From positions 1 to 36,341 of the forward strand of contig NZ_LZJN01000017.1 in the NCBI RefSeq assembly GCF_001667735.1: a DNA stretch of 36,341 nucleotides, written 5' to 3'. The notes under the pieces are model-generated. The model did no database searches. It was not told the origin of the DNA and saw nothing but the letters and a program-made list of their open reading frames with translations. Source of the stretch: Mycobacterium sp. E183. GTDB lineage: Bacteria > Actinomycetota > Actinomycetes > Mycobacteriales > Mycobacteriaceae. Numbering within the stretch: the stretch's first letter is position 1; the number at the start of each line of letters is the position of its first letter. Positions 1-7,616 of this stretch are shown here, piece after piece. The position numbers and the translations under genes are program-made.

Positions 1-240
1 GGCTGGGCGACCCGACCACGGCGCCCGCGGAAGCGTGGACCACCGCGGCGCTCGCCAAGGCGGCGGCCGGCGATGCGTGCCGGACGTAGAGGTGGGCGTC
101 GTGCTCCCAGGTCTGCCCGAGCGCCCCGTGCACCTGCACCGCGGTTCTCGCGCAGGTGGCCGCCGCATCGCCGGCCGCCGCCTTGGCGAGCGCCGCGGTG
201 GTCCACGCTTCCGCGGGCGCCGTGGTCGGGTCGCCCAGCC
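1..240. repeat. Perfect 77-bp inverted repeat with 86-bp spacer at the window edge
   Basis: Positions 1-77 are the exact reverse complement of 164-240, and identity stops abruptly at 78/163. The right arm is normal acyl-CoA dehydrogenase coding sequence; the left arm is its inverted copy and interrupts the gene. Starting exactly at base 1, with no mismatch, it looks like a fold-back (palindromic) read or assembly artefact at a contig end rather than a biological repeat. Confidence 0.9.
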
Positions 241-1066
241 GGGCCGCCGCGGCGTAGGTGAGACTGCGGGCGCGCTCCAGCCCGACGTAGTTGTCGGCCA
301 AAGCGTGCTTGATCCCCTGGAACGCGCCGATCGGCGTGCCGAACTGGCGGCGCGTCTTCGCGTGCTCGACGGCCCGGTTCAAGGCGGCGCTCGCCGTGCC
401 GACCAGGTCGGCGGCCGCGGCCACCAACGGCGCCGTCAACGCTCGCTCGGTGTCGACCGGTGCGATGGCCAGCGGCTCGGCGTCGACCTCGACGTCTGCC
501 AGCGGCTGCGCGGGGTCGGTCGACTCGCCGGGGATGACGGTCACCCCGTCGCCGCAGCGCGCGACCGCCACCACGGCGCCATCGGGGGCGGTGTCGGCCC
601 GCGCCAGCGTGACGAGCAGCTCGGCGCGCGACAGGTTGGGGACCGCGACCGCCCGTCCGCGCAGGCGCCCGGCGCGCAGCGTCATCGGCGCCCCGGGCAG
701 CCGAGATCCCTTGGCGTGCACGGCCAGGGTGGCGACCACGCCGCCGGCGATGTCGTCGAGAACCGCGTCGAGGCCCGCGTCGCGTAACGCGCCGGCGGCC
801 AGCCCGACACTGCTCAACAGCGGGATCGGCGCGATGGCCGCACCGCATTCCTCGAGCACCAGCGCGAGCTCAACCGGTCCGTAGTCGCCGGTCCCCGGGG
901 CGGCCAATTCCGTCCAACCGAGGTCGACGACCGTCTTCCACAGCGTCCGCCACCGCTCCGGATCCGTCATCGCCTGCCGGGCGGAGTCGGGCGGGCACTC
1001 GGCACGCAGGATGTCGCGCACGGTCTCGCGCAGCGACAGCTGCTCCGCGTTCAGTCCAACATCCAT
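1..1066 (-). CDS. Acyl-CoA dehydrogenase, 3' end lost at a fold-back
   Basis: FadE-type flavoprotein expected to introduce an alpha,beta double bond into an acyl-CoA thioester. The reading frame starts at the ATG at 1066, with a GGGG Shine-Dalgarno about six bases upstream. It opens with the usual N-terminal helical segment (MDVGLNAEQLSLRETVRDIL). The C-terminal part has family signatures: KTRRQFGTPIGAFQGIKHAL, then VQVHGALGQTWEHDAHLYVR. Homologous coding ends at about position 78. The last 77 bases (1-77) are a perfect reverse complement of 164-240 and encode nonsense, so the true C-terminus (roughly 25-30 residues) is missing. The middle is short and diverged, as in the smaller FadE subunits of heteromeric mycobacterial enzymes (such as the FadE28/FadE29 kind); that parallel is an inference. 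It is divergent from the LLM oxidoreductase gene across an AT-rich gap. Confidence 0.85.
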   Translation of the reverse strand, partial: MDVGLNAEQLSLRETVRDILRAECPPDSARQAMTDPERWRTLWKTVVDLGWTELAAPGTGDYGPVELALVLEECGAAIAPIPLLSSVGLAAGALRDAGLDAVLDDIAGGVVATLAVHAKGSRLPGAPMTLRAGRLRGRAVAVPNLSRAELLVTLARADTAPDGAVVAVARCGDGVTVIPGESTDPAQPLADVEVDAEPLAIAPVDTERALTAPLVAAAADLVGTASAALNRAVEHAKTRRQFGTPIGAFQGIKHALADNYVGLERARSLTYAAAARLGDPTTAPAEAWTTAALAKAAAGDAAATCARTAVQVHGALGQTWEHDAHLYVRHASPAAALASAAVVHASAGAVVGSPS

Positions 1067-1144
1067 AAGACCCCTAACATAATAAAAATAGTAAACTAGC
1101 GGCCCGGTCCGCAATCGCACGGGAATAGACGCATAGGTGGGCGC
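1067..1144. promoter_or_regulatory. Divergent promoter gap with AT-rich element
   Basis: This 78-bp gap separates the divergent acyl-CoA dehydrogenase and LLM genes. Bases 1074-1099 are strikingly AT-rich against a GC-rich background. They contain CTAACATA (1074-1081), AAAATAGTAAA (1085-1095) and a TAGT-AA-ACTA dyad (1089-1098). The 11-mer AAAATAGTAAA recurs in the P450/Rieske gap near 7520, and CTAACATA recurs near 13528. The likely role is a shared operator and/or the -10 elements of the two promoters; this is inferred from recurrence only. Confidence 0.5.
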
Positions 1145-2011
1145 ATGGTCGAGTGGTATTTGTTCCTGCCGCAGGTTCGGCTGTCGGCGGCCGACATCGT
1201 GGAGCGGGCCCGGCACGCCGAGGACAGCGGCTTCGACGGCCTGGCGTTCATCGATCACCTCGAGGCGCCGGGGTTGCCCGACGAAAGCATCTGGGAAGCA
1301 ATGGGGATTGCCGGCTGGGTGGCGGCCAAGACGGAGCGACTGCGGATCGGCCACCTGGTGCTGTGCGACGCGTTTCGCCATCCCGCCGTGCTGGCCAAAC
1401 AGGCCGTCACCCTGTCCGACGCATCCGAGGGCCGGTTCGATCTGGGCCTGGGTGCGGGATCCTGGCCCACGGAGTTCACCAGATTCGCTGTGGGTCAGCA
1501 AGATCCGAAGGCCAGGGTCGCGCAACTCGGGCGGCATCTCGAGCTGATCCGGCAGTACTGGGGCGACGGGACGGGGGAGTCCGCGCAGTCCCCCCGCCGG
1601 TCCCATCCGATACCCCTGGTCCTCGGCGGAACGGGACCGCGGATGATGGAACTCGTTCGCAGGCATGCGGATTGGTGGAATGTGCCGGCAAACCACCTCG
1701 ACCGGCTGCCCAAGCTGGCCCCGGAAGCGGGGTCCGCCCGGGTATCGATCCAGCAGATGGTGGGATTTGTCCGGGCCGCCAGCGATCCCAAGGCCGTGCG
1801 CGAGGTGAGCTTCCGCCGATTCGGCAACCTGGGCTCCGGCCTGGTGTGCGGCGACGCCGACGAGTTGATCGGTCACTTCGACGGTCTGTCCGCTCAGGGG
1901 GTCGAGCGGTTCTACGTGTGGTTCACCGACTTCGCGAAGCCTGATTCCCTGCACGAATTCGGCGAATCGGTGATCAAGGCGTTCCCTGGCGGCGCCGCCG
2001 CGCCTCGGTAG
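1145..2011 (+). CDS. LLM-class flavin-dependent oxidoreductase (F420-type)
   Basis: A 288-residue luciferase-like TIM-barrel protein. The family uses F420 or FMN to oxidise or reduce small organic substrates or to mono-oxygenate ketones. Visible family features are an N-terminal barrel strand, EDSGFDGLAFIDHL near residue 27, the TERLRIGHLVLCDAFRHPAVLAK region around residues 63-85, GRFDLGLGAGSW near 97, and a C-terminal CGDADELIGHFDGL segment in which a flow-through helix closes the barrel. The ATG at 1145 is preceded by AGGTGGG. The mycobacterial setting makes F420 the likely cofactor, but the sequence alone does not separate F420 from FMN. It sits in the catabolic cluster, divergent from the acyl-CoA dehydrogenase. 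Its 3' end overlaps the convergent SDR gene by 38 bp. The substrate is unknown. Confidence 0.88.
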   Translation: MVEWYLFLPQVRLSAADIVERARHAEDSGFDGLAFIDHLEAPGLPDESIWEAMGIAGWVAAKTERLRIGHLVLCDAFRHPAVLAKQAVTLSDASEGRFDLGLGAGSWPTEFTRFAVGQQDPKARVAQLGRHLELIRQYWGDGTGESAQSPRRSHPIPLVLGGTGPRMMELVRRHADWWNVPANHLDRLPKLAPEAGSARVSIQQMVGFVRAASDPKAVREVSFRRFGNLGSGLVCGDADELIGHFDGLSAQGVERFYVWFTDFAKPDSLHEFGESVIKAFPGGAAAPR

Positions 2012-2693
2012 GAACGACCGGCGGCCGGGCGAACGGCCCGCGCTGCACCGCGCTGAGCCGGACCTCCGGCAGGTCAAGGGACGGGTCGACGGTGTCCAGC
2101 CACGCGACGGCGTCCGCCACGTCGGAGACCCGAATCGCGTACATCTCGAACGGCACATCCTGCAGCATCTCGGTTTCCACCGGTCCCGGCGTCACGAGGT
2201 GCACGGCGATGCCGTCGCGGTCGACCTCCAGGGCCAGGGCGCGGGCGAACGCGTTCATGCCGGCCTTGGACGCCGAGTAGGCGGTGCGGGCCATCATCGG
2301 TTCGTGCGCCGCGGACGACGAGATGAACACGAACCGCGAACCCGCACGCATCTTTGGCAGCGCGGCGGAGGTGACCACGAAGCACGAGTCCAGGTTGGCC
2401 GAGATGATGGTCCGCCACTGCTCGAACGTCTGCTTGCGCGCGTACGTTCCGCCCAGCGTGCCCGCGGCGTGGACGACCAGGTCGATGCTTTCCAAAGCGC
2501 TTGTGGCCGCGACGAATCCGTCCGGATCCGAGGCGTCGGCCACCAGGTGACGCGCGCCGATCTCCTGGGCGGCGGCACGCAACGGAGCCTCGCGACGCGC
2601 GGCCAGCACCACGTCGTAACCCAGCTCGACCAACTTGCGACCGCACGCCTTGCCGATCCCGCCGCTGCCGCCGGTGACCAATGCGGTTCTCAA
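1974..2693 (-). CDS. Short-chain dehydrogenase/reductase
   Basis: A classical SDR of 239 residues that should oxidise or reduce a hydroxyl/keto group with NAD(P). The Rossmann glycine motif TGGSGGIG is at residues 7-14, the NAAG-like strand appears as HAAGTLGG near 74, the catalytic serine lies in the FISSSAA segment near 125, and the YSASK active site gives Tyr139 and Lys143. The start is a TTG at 2693 with AGAGG six bases upstream; no better in-frame start exists before the dinucleotide-binding strand. It lies 10 bp downstream of the GntR regulator gene on the same strand, so the two probably form an operon. The C-terminal tail past residue 205 is proline- and arginine-rich and overlaps the LLM gene in antisense. 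In the pathway it could carry out a hydroxyacyl-CoA or alcohol oxidation; the substrate is unknown. Confidence 0.88.
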   Translation of the reverse strand: MRTALVTGGSGGIGKACGRKLVELGYDVVLAARREAPLRAAAQEIGARHLVADASDPDGFVAATSALESIDLVVHAAGTLGGTYARKQTFEQWRTIISANLDSCFVVTSAALPKMRAGSRFVFISSSAAHEPMMARTAYSASKAGMNAFARALALEVDRDGIAVHLVTPGPVETEMLQDVPFEMYAIRVSDVADAVAWLDTVDPSLDLPEVRLSAVQRGPFARPPVVPTEARRRRQGTP

Positions 2694-2703
2694 GGGGCGC
2701 CTC

Positions 2704-3525
2704 TTAGGGTTGCCGGAAATCCCGCGTCCGCGACAAAGCCTGCGGCGACAGCGCGTGGATACGTTGGTCGTGCCGATCCGAGAGCACGTAGGTCTGCGTG
2801 TCGGCGAGATGGCGACCCGCGATGCGGCGCGCCCTGTCGACGTCGCCCTCCGCGATGGTCTCGGTCAGCTTGACATGCGTGCCGAGGACGGCGCGGCGTT
2901 GAGCCAGCGAGGGGTAGGTGCCCCGGGCCGCGCTCTCGTCCGCCCACTGTTGTTCGTGGCTGGTCCACAGCGTCTCCAAGCTGCCGACCACCGCGATGAT
3001 GGTGTGGTTTCCGCAACCGCGCACCACGAGATCGTGGAATTCCCGGCCGATTTCGGTGAACAGCGCGCCGTCCTCGATGTTTTCGGCCATGGCGTCGTTC
3101 ACCCTGTTGAGCTCTGGAACCAGCGTGTCCGCGCGGTCCGGCCGCCGGGCGGCCAGCGCGGCGCACGCGGGCTCGAGTTCCTGCAACGCCATACCGAGGT
3201 CGGCGACCGCGACCGACTCGCTTTGCAGCAAGAGCCCGAGCATGTACGCGGCGCTGGTCTTCGCCGGCGCGTGCACGACCGCGCCGCCGCGATTACCCCG
3301 CCGGACCGAAACCAGGCCCTCGGTCTCGAGGATGCGCAGCGCTTCGCGCAGCGAAACCAAACTCACGTTGAACTGCTCGACGAGGACCTCTTGGCGCGGC
3401 AGGAGGTCGCCGTCCGCCAGGTCGCCGTTGATGATCTGGCGGCGCAATTCGTCGGCTACGATCTCAGCGATCCGCGGCGCCGACAATCGGCGACGGGCGT
3501 CGCGCCCAATTCCCAAGTCGGTCAT
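2704..3525 (-). CDS. GntR-family (FadR/FCD subgroup) transcriptional regulator
   Basis: A 273-residue protein with an N-terminal winged helix (residues about 15-80). The recognition segment NVSLVSLREALRILETEGLV is typical of GntR proteins. A C-terminal all-helical FCD ligand-binding domain follows; its metal-site type histidines lie in the FHDLVVRGCGNHTI region and near the C-terminus. I choose the ATG at 3525, which has GAGG six bases upstream, over the TTG at 3546, which has none. FCD regulators usually sense acyl-CoAs or organic acids and repress neighbouring catabolic genes. It is divergent from the CoA-transferase gene, and the gap holds an 8-bp inverted repeat that is a natural autoregulatory operator. 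Similar AT-rich elements in the other divergent gaps make it the best candidate for cluster regulator (inference). Confidence 0.9.
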   Translation of the reverse strand: MTDLGIGRDARRRLSAPRIAEIVADELRRQIINGDLADGDLLPRQEVLVEQFNVSLVSLREALRILETEGLVSVRRGNRGGAVVHAPAKTSAAYMLGLLLQSESVAVADLGMALQELEPACAALAARRPDRADTLVPELNRVNDAMAENIEDGALFTEIGREFHDLVVRGCGNHTIIAVVGSLETLWTSHEQQWADESAARGTYPSLAQRRAVLGTHVKLTETIAEGDVDRARRIAGRHLADTQTYVLSDRHDQRIHALSPQALSRTRDFRQP

Positions 3526-3557
3526 CCGATCCTCGAAACCAATCAACTCGCTGGCTT

Positions 3558-3588
3558 AGCTATTTTAGCAGTAATGGTATAAATAGCT
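3558..3588. promoter_or_regulatory. Candidate GntR operator (dyad AGCTATTT-N15-AAATAGCT)
   Basis: In the gap between the GntR gene and the CoA-transferase gene, AGCTATTT at 3558-3565 and AAATAGCT at 3581-3588 form a perfect inverted repeat. Overlapping the left arm is a tighter palindrome, GCTA-TTT-TAGC, at 3559-3569. The AT-rich dyad in a GC-rich genome, directly upstream of a regulator gene, fits an autoregulatory operator. Binding is not shown by sequence alone. Confidence 0.6.
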
Positions 3589-3624
3589 TCTTCGATCGCG
3601 TGTCGATCGGGAGGGCGGGTGTAA

Positions 3625-6009
3625 GTGAGCGAGCGGTCCGACAGCCGGCCCACACCGCTGCACGACCTGTGTGTCGTCGAGATCAGTGACCGGATCGCCG
3701 GCAGCTACTGCGGGAAGCTGCTGGCCGATGCCGGGGCGCAGGTGCGCAAAATCGAACCGCCGCAGGGTGATTGGCTCCGCCACTACTCCGCGACGCGGTC
3801 ACCGGTGCCGGACGGGCAGAGCTCGCCGTTTTTCGCGTATCTCAGCGCAGGCAAGCGCAGCATCACGTGCCCGCCCGGCTCCGCGCGGTTTTCCGCGGAA
3901 CTCGCCGCGGCGGACGTGGTGGTGCTCACGGCCGGGCGCGAGCGGGCCGCGTCGCTGGGCGTCGACCCGCAGCTGCTGCTGGCCGCGGCTCCGGGCGCGA
4001 TCATCGTCACGATCTCCGACTTCGGCTGGACCGGACCGTACGCCGGGCGAGCCGCCAGCGAATTCACCCTGCAGGCGTGGGCGGGCTCGCCCGGCTTCCG
4101 GGGTGATCCCGCCGGGCCGCCGATCTCCATCGGCGGCGACCTAGGGGAGTACATGGGCGGCGTGTATGCCGCGTTCGGCGTGCTGGCCGTGCGCCGCCGC
4201 GTCGAACGCGGCGGACCCGGCGAGCACCTCGACCTGTCCATGCTCGAGGCCCTGACCGCGATGCAGAGCAGCGAATGGCTGCACTCTCAGCTGCTCCGCG
4301 TGCCGCCGGTTCGCCGCACGCTGGAAGTCCCGTCGATCGAGCCCGCCAAGGACGGCTACGTCGGGATCACCATGGTCACCGGCCAGCAATGGCTCGACTT
4401 CGTCGCGATGGTCGAGTGCCCGCAGCTGGAGGAGATCGAACAGCTCCGCTTCCAGATCGGCCGGTGGGCCTACCGCGACCTGATCCGCGAACAGATCGGC
4501 CCCTGGCTGGCTGAACGGACCGTCGAGGAGATCGTCGAGCTCGGCCAACTGTTCCGGTTGCCCATCGCGGCGCTCGGCAACGGCTCCACGATCCGAGAGA
4601 TGGAGTACGTGACGCAGCGCGGCGCCTTCGTGGCCAACCCCGCCGGCTTTCACCAGCCGCGAGCGCCGTGGCTGATGTCGGAGTGCGCGCCCGCCCCACC
4701 GCGCGTAGCCCCCGCCCTGGGCGAGGCTGACGATGAAAACGCTCCGCTTCCAAGAGAAATGGCCGTGGTGTCGCCGGCGACGGATCTTCCCCTGTCCGGT
4801 GTGCGCATCGTCGACCTGACTGCGTTCTGGGCCGGTCCCGCGGCGACCCACCTGCTGGCCGCGTTCGGCGCCGACGTCGTCAAGGTCGAATCGATACAGC
4901 GGCCCGACGGCATCCGCTACTCGGGCGGCATGCGCACCGACGTCGACGATTGGTGGGAATACGGTTGGGTCTTCCACGCCATGAACACCAACAAGCGTTC
5001 GGTGACATTGGATTTGGGATCCGAAGACGGGCGGCGCCTGTTCACCGAGCTGGCCGCCGGCGCAGACGTGGTGATCGAGAACTTCTCACCCCGGGTGATG
5101 GAGCAATTCGGCCTGACCGCCGACGTGCTGCTGGACGTCAACCCCAAGCTCGTAGTCGCCCGCATGCCCGCCTTCGGGCTGGACGGCCCGTGGCGGGACC
5201 GGGTCGGATTCGCCCCCACCATGGAGCAGATCGCCGGCCTGGCGTGGGTGACCGGACTGCCCGACACCCCGCCTGTCACGCCGCGCGGGGCATGCGACCC
5301 GCTGGCCGGCGTGCACGCCGCCTTCGCCGTGCTGGCCGCGCTGAACTTCGCCGACCGCACCGGATCGGGCCAGCTCGTCGAGCTGCCGATGCTGGAAACG
5401 GTGCTGAACGCCACCGCGATACAGGCGATCGAGTCGGAGGTCTTCGGGACGACGCTGACCCGGCGGGGTAACCGCGGTTTCGGCGATGCGATCCAGAACA
5501 TCTACCGCTGCGCCGGGGAGGACGACTGGATCGCGGTCACCGTGCGCGACGACCGGCAGTGGCATGCGCTGGTCGAGTTGATGGATCGACCGGCGTGGTG
5601 TGACGAGCAGCTGTCCACCGTCACGGGGCGGTGTCAGCGGGCCGACGACCTCGATCGCCGGCTAGCGGAGTGGTTCGGCCGGCAACCGCGTGACCCGACG
5701 GTGGAGCGCTTGGCAGCCGCGGGCATACCCGCCGCTCCGGTCGTGTCGCCGTCGCTGGTCACCGACAATCTCCAACTGCGCCACCGGGGCTTCCTGGAGA
5801 CGCTGCACCACCCCAGCACCGGCGCGGGCTTGTACCCCTGCCCACCGTTCGCGCGGCTTTCCGGCCAGGACAGCTGGCTGTTGCGACCACCGCCGCGGTT
5901 GGGCGAGCACAATGAGGACGTGCTGCGTGATCGGTGCGGGCTGACCGACGAAGAACTGACGCGCCTCGCGAGCAGCGGGGTGATCGGGACCCGACCCAAG
6001 GGCCTCTAG
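3625..6009 (+). CDS. Double-domain family III CoA-transferase (CaiB/BaiF)
   Basis: A 794-residue tandem fusion of two CaiB/BaiF-type modules, about residues 10-370 and 395-790, against about 400 residues for single-domain members. Each half starts with the same fold signature: LCVVEISDRIAGSYCGKLLA in the first, VRIVDLTAFWAGPAATHLLA in the second. The second half also has TNKRSVTLDLGSEDGRRLF. Family III enzymes move CoA between acids through an aspartyl-CoA adduct. The first half keeps the expected aspartate (Asp203 in GEHLDLSMLEA). At the equivalent place the second half has Glu586 (GQLVELPMLET). The GTG at 3625 is preceded by GGGAGGG. It would lead an operon with the ferredoxin gene 18 bp downstream. 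Its likely job is CoA activation or CoA recycling for the acid degraded by the cluster. Confidence 0.92.
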   Translation: MSERSDSRPTPLHDLCVVEISDRIAGSYCGKLLADAGAQVRKIEPPQGDWLRHYSATRSPVPDGQSSPFFAYLSAGKRSITCPPGSARFSAELAAADVVVLTAGRERAASLGVDPQLLLAAAPGAIIVTISDFGWTGPYAGRAASEFTLQAWAGSPGFRGDPAGPPISIGGDLGEYMGGVYAAFGVLAVRRRVERGGPGEHLDLSMLEALTAMQSSEWLHSQLLRVPPVRRTLEVPSIEPAKDGYVGITMVTGQQWLDFVAMVECPQLEEIEQLRFQIGRWAYRDLIREQIGPWLAERTVEEIVELGQLFRLPIAALGNGSTIREMEYVTQRGAFVANPAGFHQPRAPWLMSECAPAPPRVAPALGEADDENAPLPREMAVVSPATDLPLSGVRIVDLTAFWAGPAATHLLAAFGADVVKVESIQRPDGIRYSGGMRTDVDDWWEYGWVFHAMNTNKRSVTLDLGSEDGRRLFTELAAGADVVIENFSPRVMEQFGLTADVLLDVNPKLVVARMPAFGLDGPWRDRVGFAPTMEQIAGLAWVTGLPDTPPVTPRGACDPLAGVHAAFAVLAALNFADRTGSGQLVELPMLETVLNATAIQAIESEVFGTTLTRRGNRGFGDAIQNIYRCAGEDDWIAVTVRDDRQWHALVELMDRPAWCDEQLSTVTGRCQRADDLDRRLAEWFGRQPRDPTVERLAAAGIPAAPVVSPSLVTDNLQLRHRGFLETLHHPSTGAGLYPCPPFARLSGQDSWLLRPPPRLGEHNEDVLRDRCGLTDEELTRLASSGVIGTRPKGL

Positions 6010-6027
6010 AGAAGTGGAGGGCATCTG

Positions 6028-6219
6028 ATGCGCGTGACGGTTGACGAAAACCTTTGTGAGGCCAACGGTTTCTGCGAATCGCTGGCGCCGGAAGTCTTCG
6101 AGCTGGGCGACGAGGACGTGGTGCAGATCGCGGACGGACCCGTGCCGCCGCGGCTCGAGATCGACGTGCGGGCCGCGGTGGACCAGTGCCCCAAGGCCGC
6201 GCTGCGGCTGATCGACTGA
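6028..6219 (+). CDS. Small P450-associated ferredoxin (3Fe-4S type)
   Basis: A 63-residue single-cluster ferredoxin with Cys10 and Cys16 in CEANGFC and Cys54 in QCPKAA. This is the mycobacterial CxxXxxC...CP pattern, in which the usual second cysteine of a 4Fe-4S motif is replaced, here by Asn13. Such proteins usually carry a 3Fe-4S cluster and pass electrons to cytochrome P450s. The ATG at 6028 has GGAGGG six bases upstream. It lies 18 bp after the CoA-transferase gene and ends 8 bp from the convergent P450 gene, which is its obvious partner although on the other strand. No ferredoxin reductase is encoded in the window, so a housekeeping reductase must serve. Confidence 0.93.
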   Translation: MRVTVDENLCEANGFCESLAPEVFELGDEDVVQIADGPVPPRLEIDVRAAVDQCPKAALRLID

Positions 6220-6227
6220 CCTGGCGG

Positions 6228-7466
6228 CTAGCGCCGCTCGGTCAGCGAGATCGACATCTCGTCGTAGATCGACATGTTGGTCATCAGGTTCGGATAAGCC
6301 ACCGTGGCCGGCCCGATCTCGATCTCGTCGCAGCGCAGCAACAGCTCGTCGAAGACCGCGCGAAGTTCCGCCCGCGCGAGCATCGCGCCGAGGCAATGGT
6401 GCGGTCCCCCGCCACCGAAGGCCACGTGCGGGTTGGGTTGACGGCCGATGTCGAAGGTGAATGGCGAGGAGAAGACCTCCTCGTCACGGTTCGCCGACCG
6501 CAGCATCGACACCACCCGCTCGCCCTTGGCGATGTGCTGGCCGTCCATCTCCACGTCGACCTTCGCGGTGCGCGTCCAATAGGCCACCGGTGACGCCCAG
6601 CGCAACACCTCCTCGATCGCGGTCGGGCGCAGGCCCTCGTCCGTCCGATAGCGTTCGATCTGCTCGGGGTTGGCGAGAAAGGCCTGCAGCCCGATCGCGA
6701 GTGCGTTCTTGGTGGTGTCGCTGCCGGCGAAAGCCAGGACGAAGAAGAAGAATTCGAGTTCGTTGGGGGGCAACCTGAATTCCACACCGTCGTCGCCGGT
6801 GATCACCGCCGACGCCAGGGTGCTCCAGATGTCATCGGTCGGGTTACGCCGCTTCTCGGCGGTCAGCTCCATGGCGTAGTCGAAGACCGAGGCGAAGAGC
6901 TCGAGTTCCACCTGCCCGGTCGGACGGGCTTCGGGCGCAAGCGCCTTCAGGATGCGGTCGAAGAGGTCGAATACGCGCGGTCGGTCCTGATCGGGGATGC
7001 CGATGATGTCGCCGATCACGGTCATCGGCAATGCGTCGGCGACGTCGGAGATCCAGTCGCCGCCGCCCGCGGCGAGCAGGTCGTCGATCATCCGCGCCGC
7101 GCGCGCCCGGATGCCGTCCTCCAGCTTTGCGATCGCTCGCGGATTGAACGCATTTGAGATGAGTTTGCGGCGTTTGTTCAGGTCCGGGGGGTCCAGCGTG
7201 ATGATCGTTGGCGACGACGAGAACATCGCGACCGGCTGAATCAGCGGCCCGTCGGCCGCGGTGAACGACTCGGTGTCGCGGTGCAGGCGAACGGCGTGCC
7301 GGTGTCGGGTCGCCACCCAGAAATCGCGGTGCACCGTCTTGGCCACGCCGGGGGTCAGTTCGTGCCTGAACAGTGGCGTGTTGCGCCGCAGGTCAGCGAA
7401 CAGGTCGTCGGGAAACCCGTTGCGCCACAGGGCGAAGTCGGAAAGGTCCACCGCCGCAGCCGTCAT
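6228..7466 (-). CDS. Cytochrome P450 monooxygenase
   Basis: A 412-residue soluble bacterial P450. Visible motifs are the I-helix AFAGSDTT (oxygen activation), the K-helix EEVLR (ExxR) and the heme loop FGGGGPHHCLGAML, whose thiolate ligand is Cys358. The ATG at 7466 is chosen because GGGG lies seven bases upstream; a longer TTG-initiated form from 7514 would add 16 residues and is not supported by a ribosome binding site. The overall look recalls the CYP125/CYP142/CYP124 group of mycobacterial lipid and sterol hydroxylases, but the family cannot be assigned without alignment. It is convergent with its probable ferredoxin and divergent from the KshA-like Rieske gene. In the pathway it would hydroxylate or carboxylate a hydrophobic substrate before CoA activation. 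Confidence 0.93.
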   Translation of the reverse strand: MTAAAVDLSDFALWRNGFPDDLFADLRRNTPLFRHELTPGVAKTVHRDFWVATRHRHAVRLHRDTESFTAADGPLIQPVAMFSSSPTIITLDPPDLNKRRKLISNAFNPRAIAKLEDGIRARAARMIDDLLAAGGGDWISDVADALPMTVIGDIIGIPDQDRPRVFDLFDRILKALAPEARPTGQVELELFASVFDYAMELTAEKRRNPTDDIWSTLASAVITGDDGVEFRLPPNELEFFFFVLAFAGSDTTKNALAIGLQAFLANPEQIERYRTDEGLRPTAIEEVLRWASPVAYWTRTAKVDVEMDGQHIAKGERVVSMLRSANRDEEVFSSPFTFDIGRQPNPHVAFGGGGPHHCLGAMLARAELRAVFDELLLRCDEIEIGPATVAYPNLMTNMSIYDEMSISLTERR

Positions 7467-7616
7467 CTTCAAACCCCGCTCTGTCGGACGCGTTGGCGCC
7501 GCGTTGACGTTCAATGCTTAAAATAGTAAAAATAGACCTTGTCGTCGAACCGCGGTGATCGAAGGGCGGCCCAGTTGCGCTCGGCTCGCCTGGGCAGGGC
7601 GGGATATGGAGAGCTC
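7467..7616. promoter_or_regulatory. Divergent P450/Rieske promoter gap with AAATAG repeats
   Basis: This 150-bp gap contains the AT-rich stretch 7517-7535, with AAATAG at 7521-7526 and again at 7530-7535, nine bases apart. The 11-mer AAAATAGTAAA (7520-7530) is identical to one in the acyl-CoA dehydrogenase/LLM gap at 1085-1095. The recurrence between two divergent promoters of the same cluster suggests a common operator or promoter element. Confidence 0.5.

Noticed and set aside
35..884. Plus-strand open frames opposite the acyl-CoA dehydrogenase
   Set aside because: Arg/Gly/Ala-rich shadows of the minus-strand gene with no recognisable domain.
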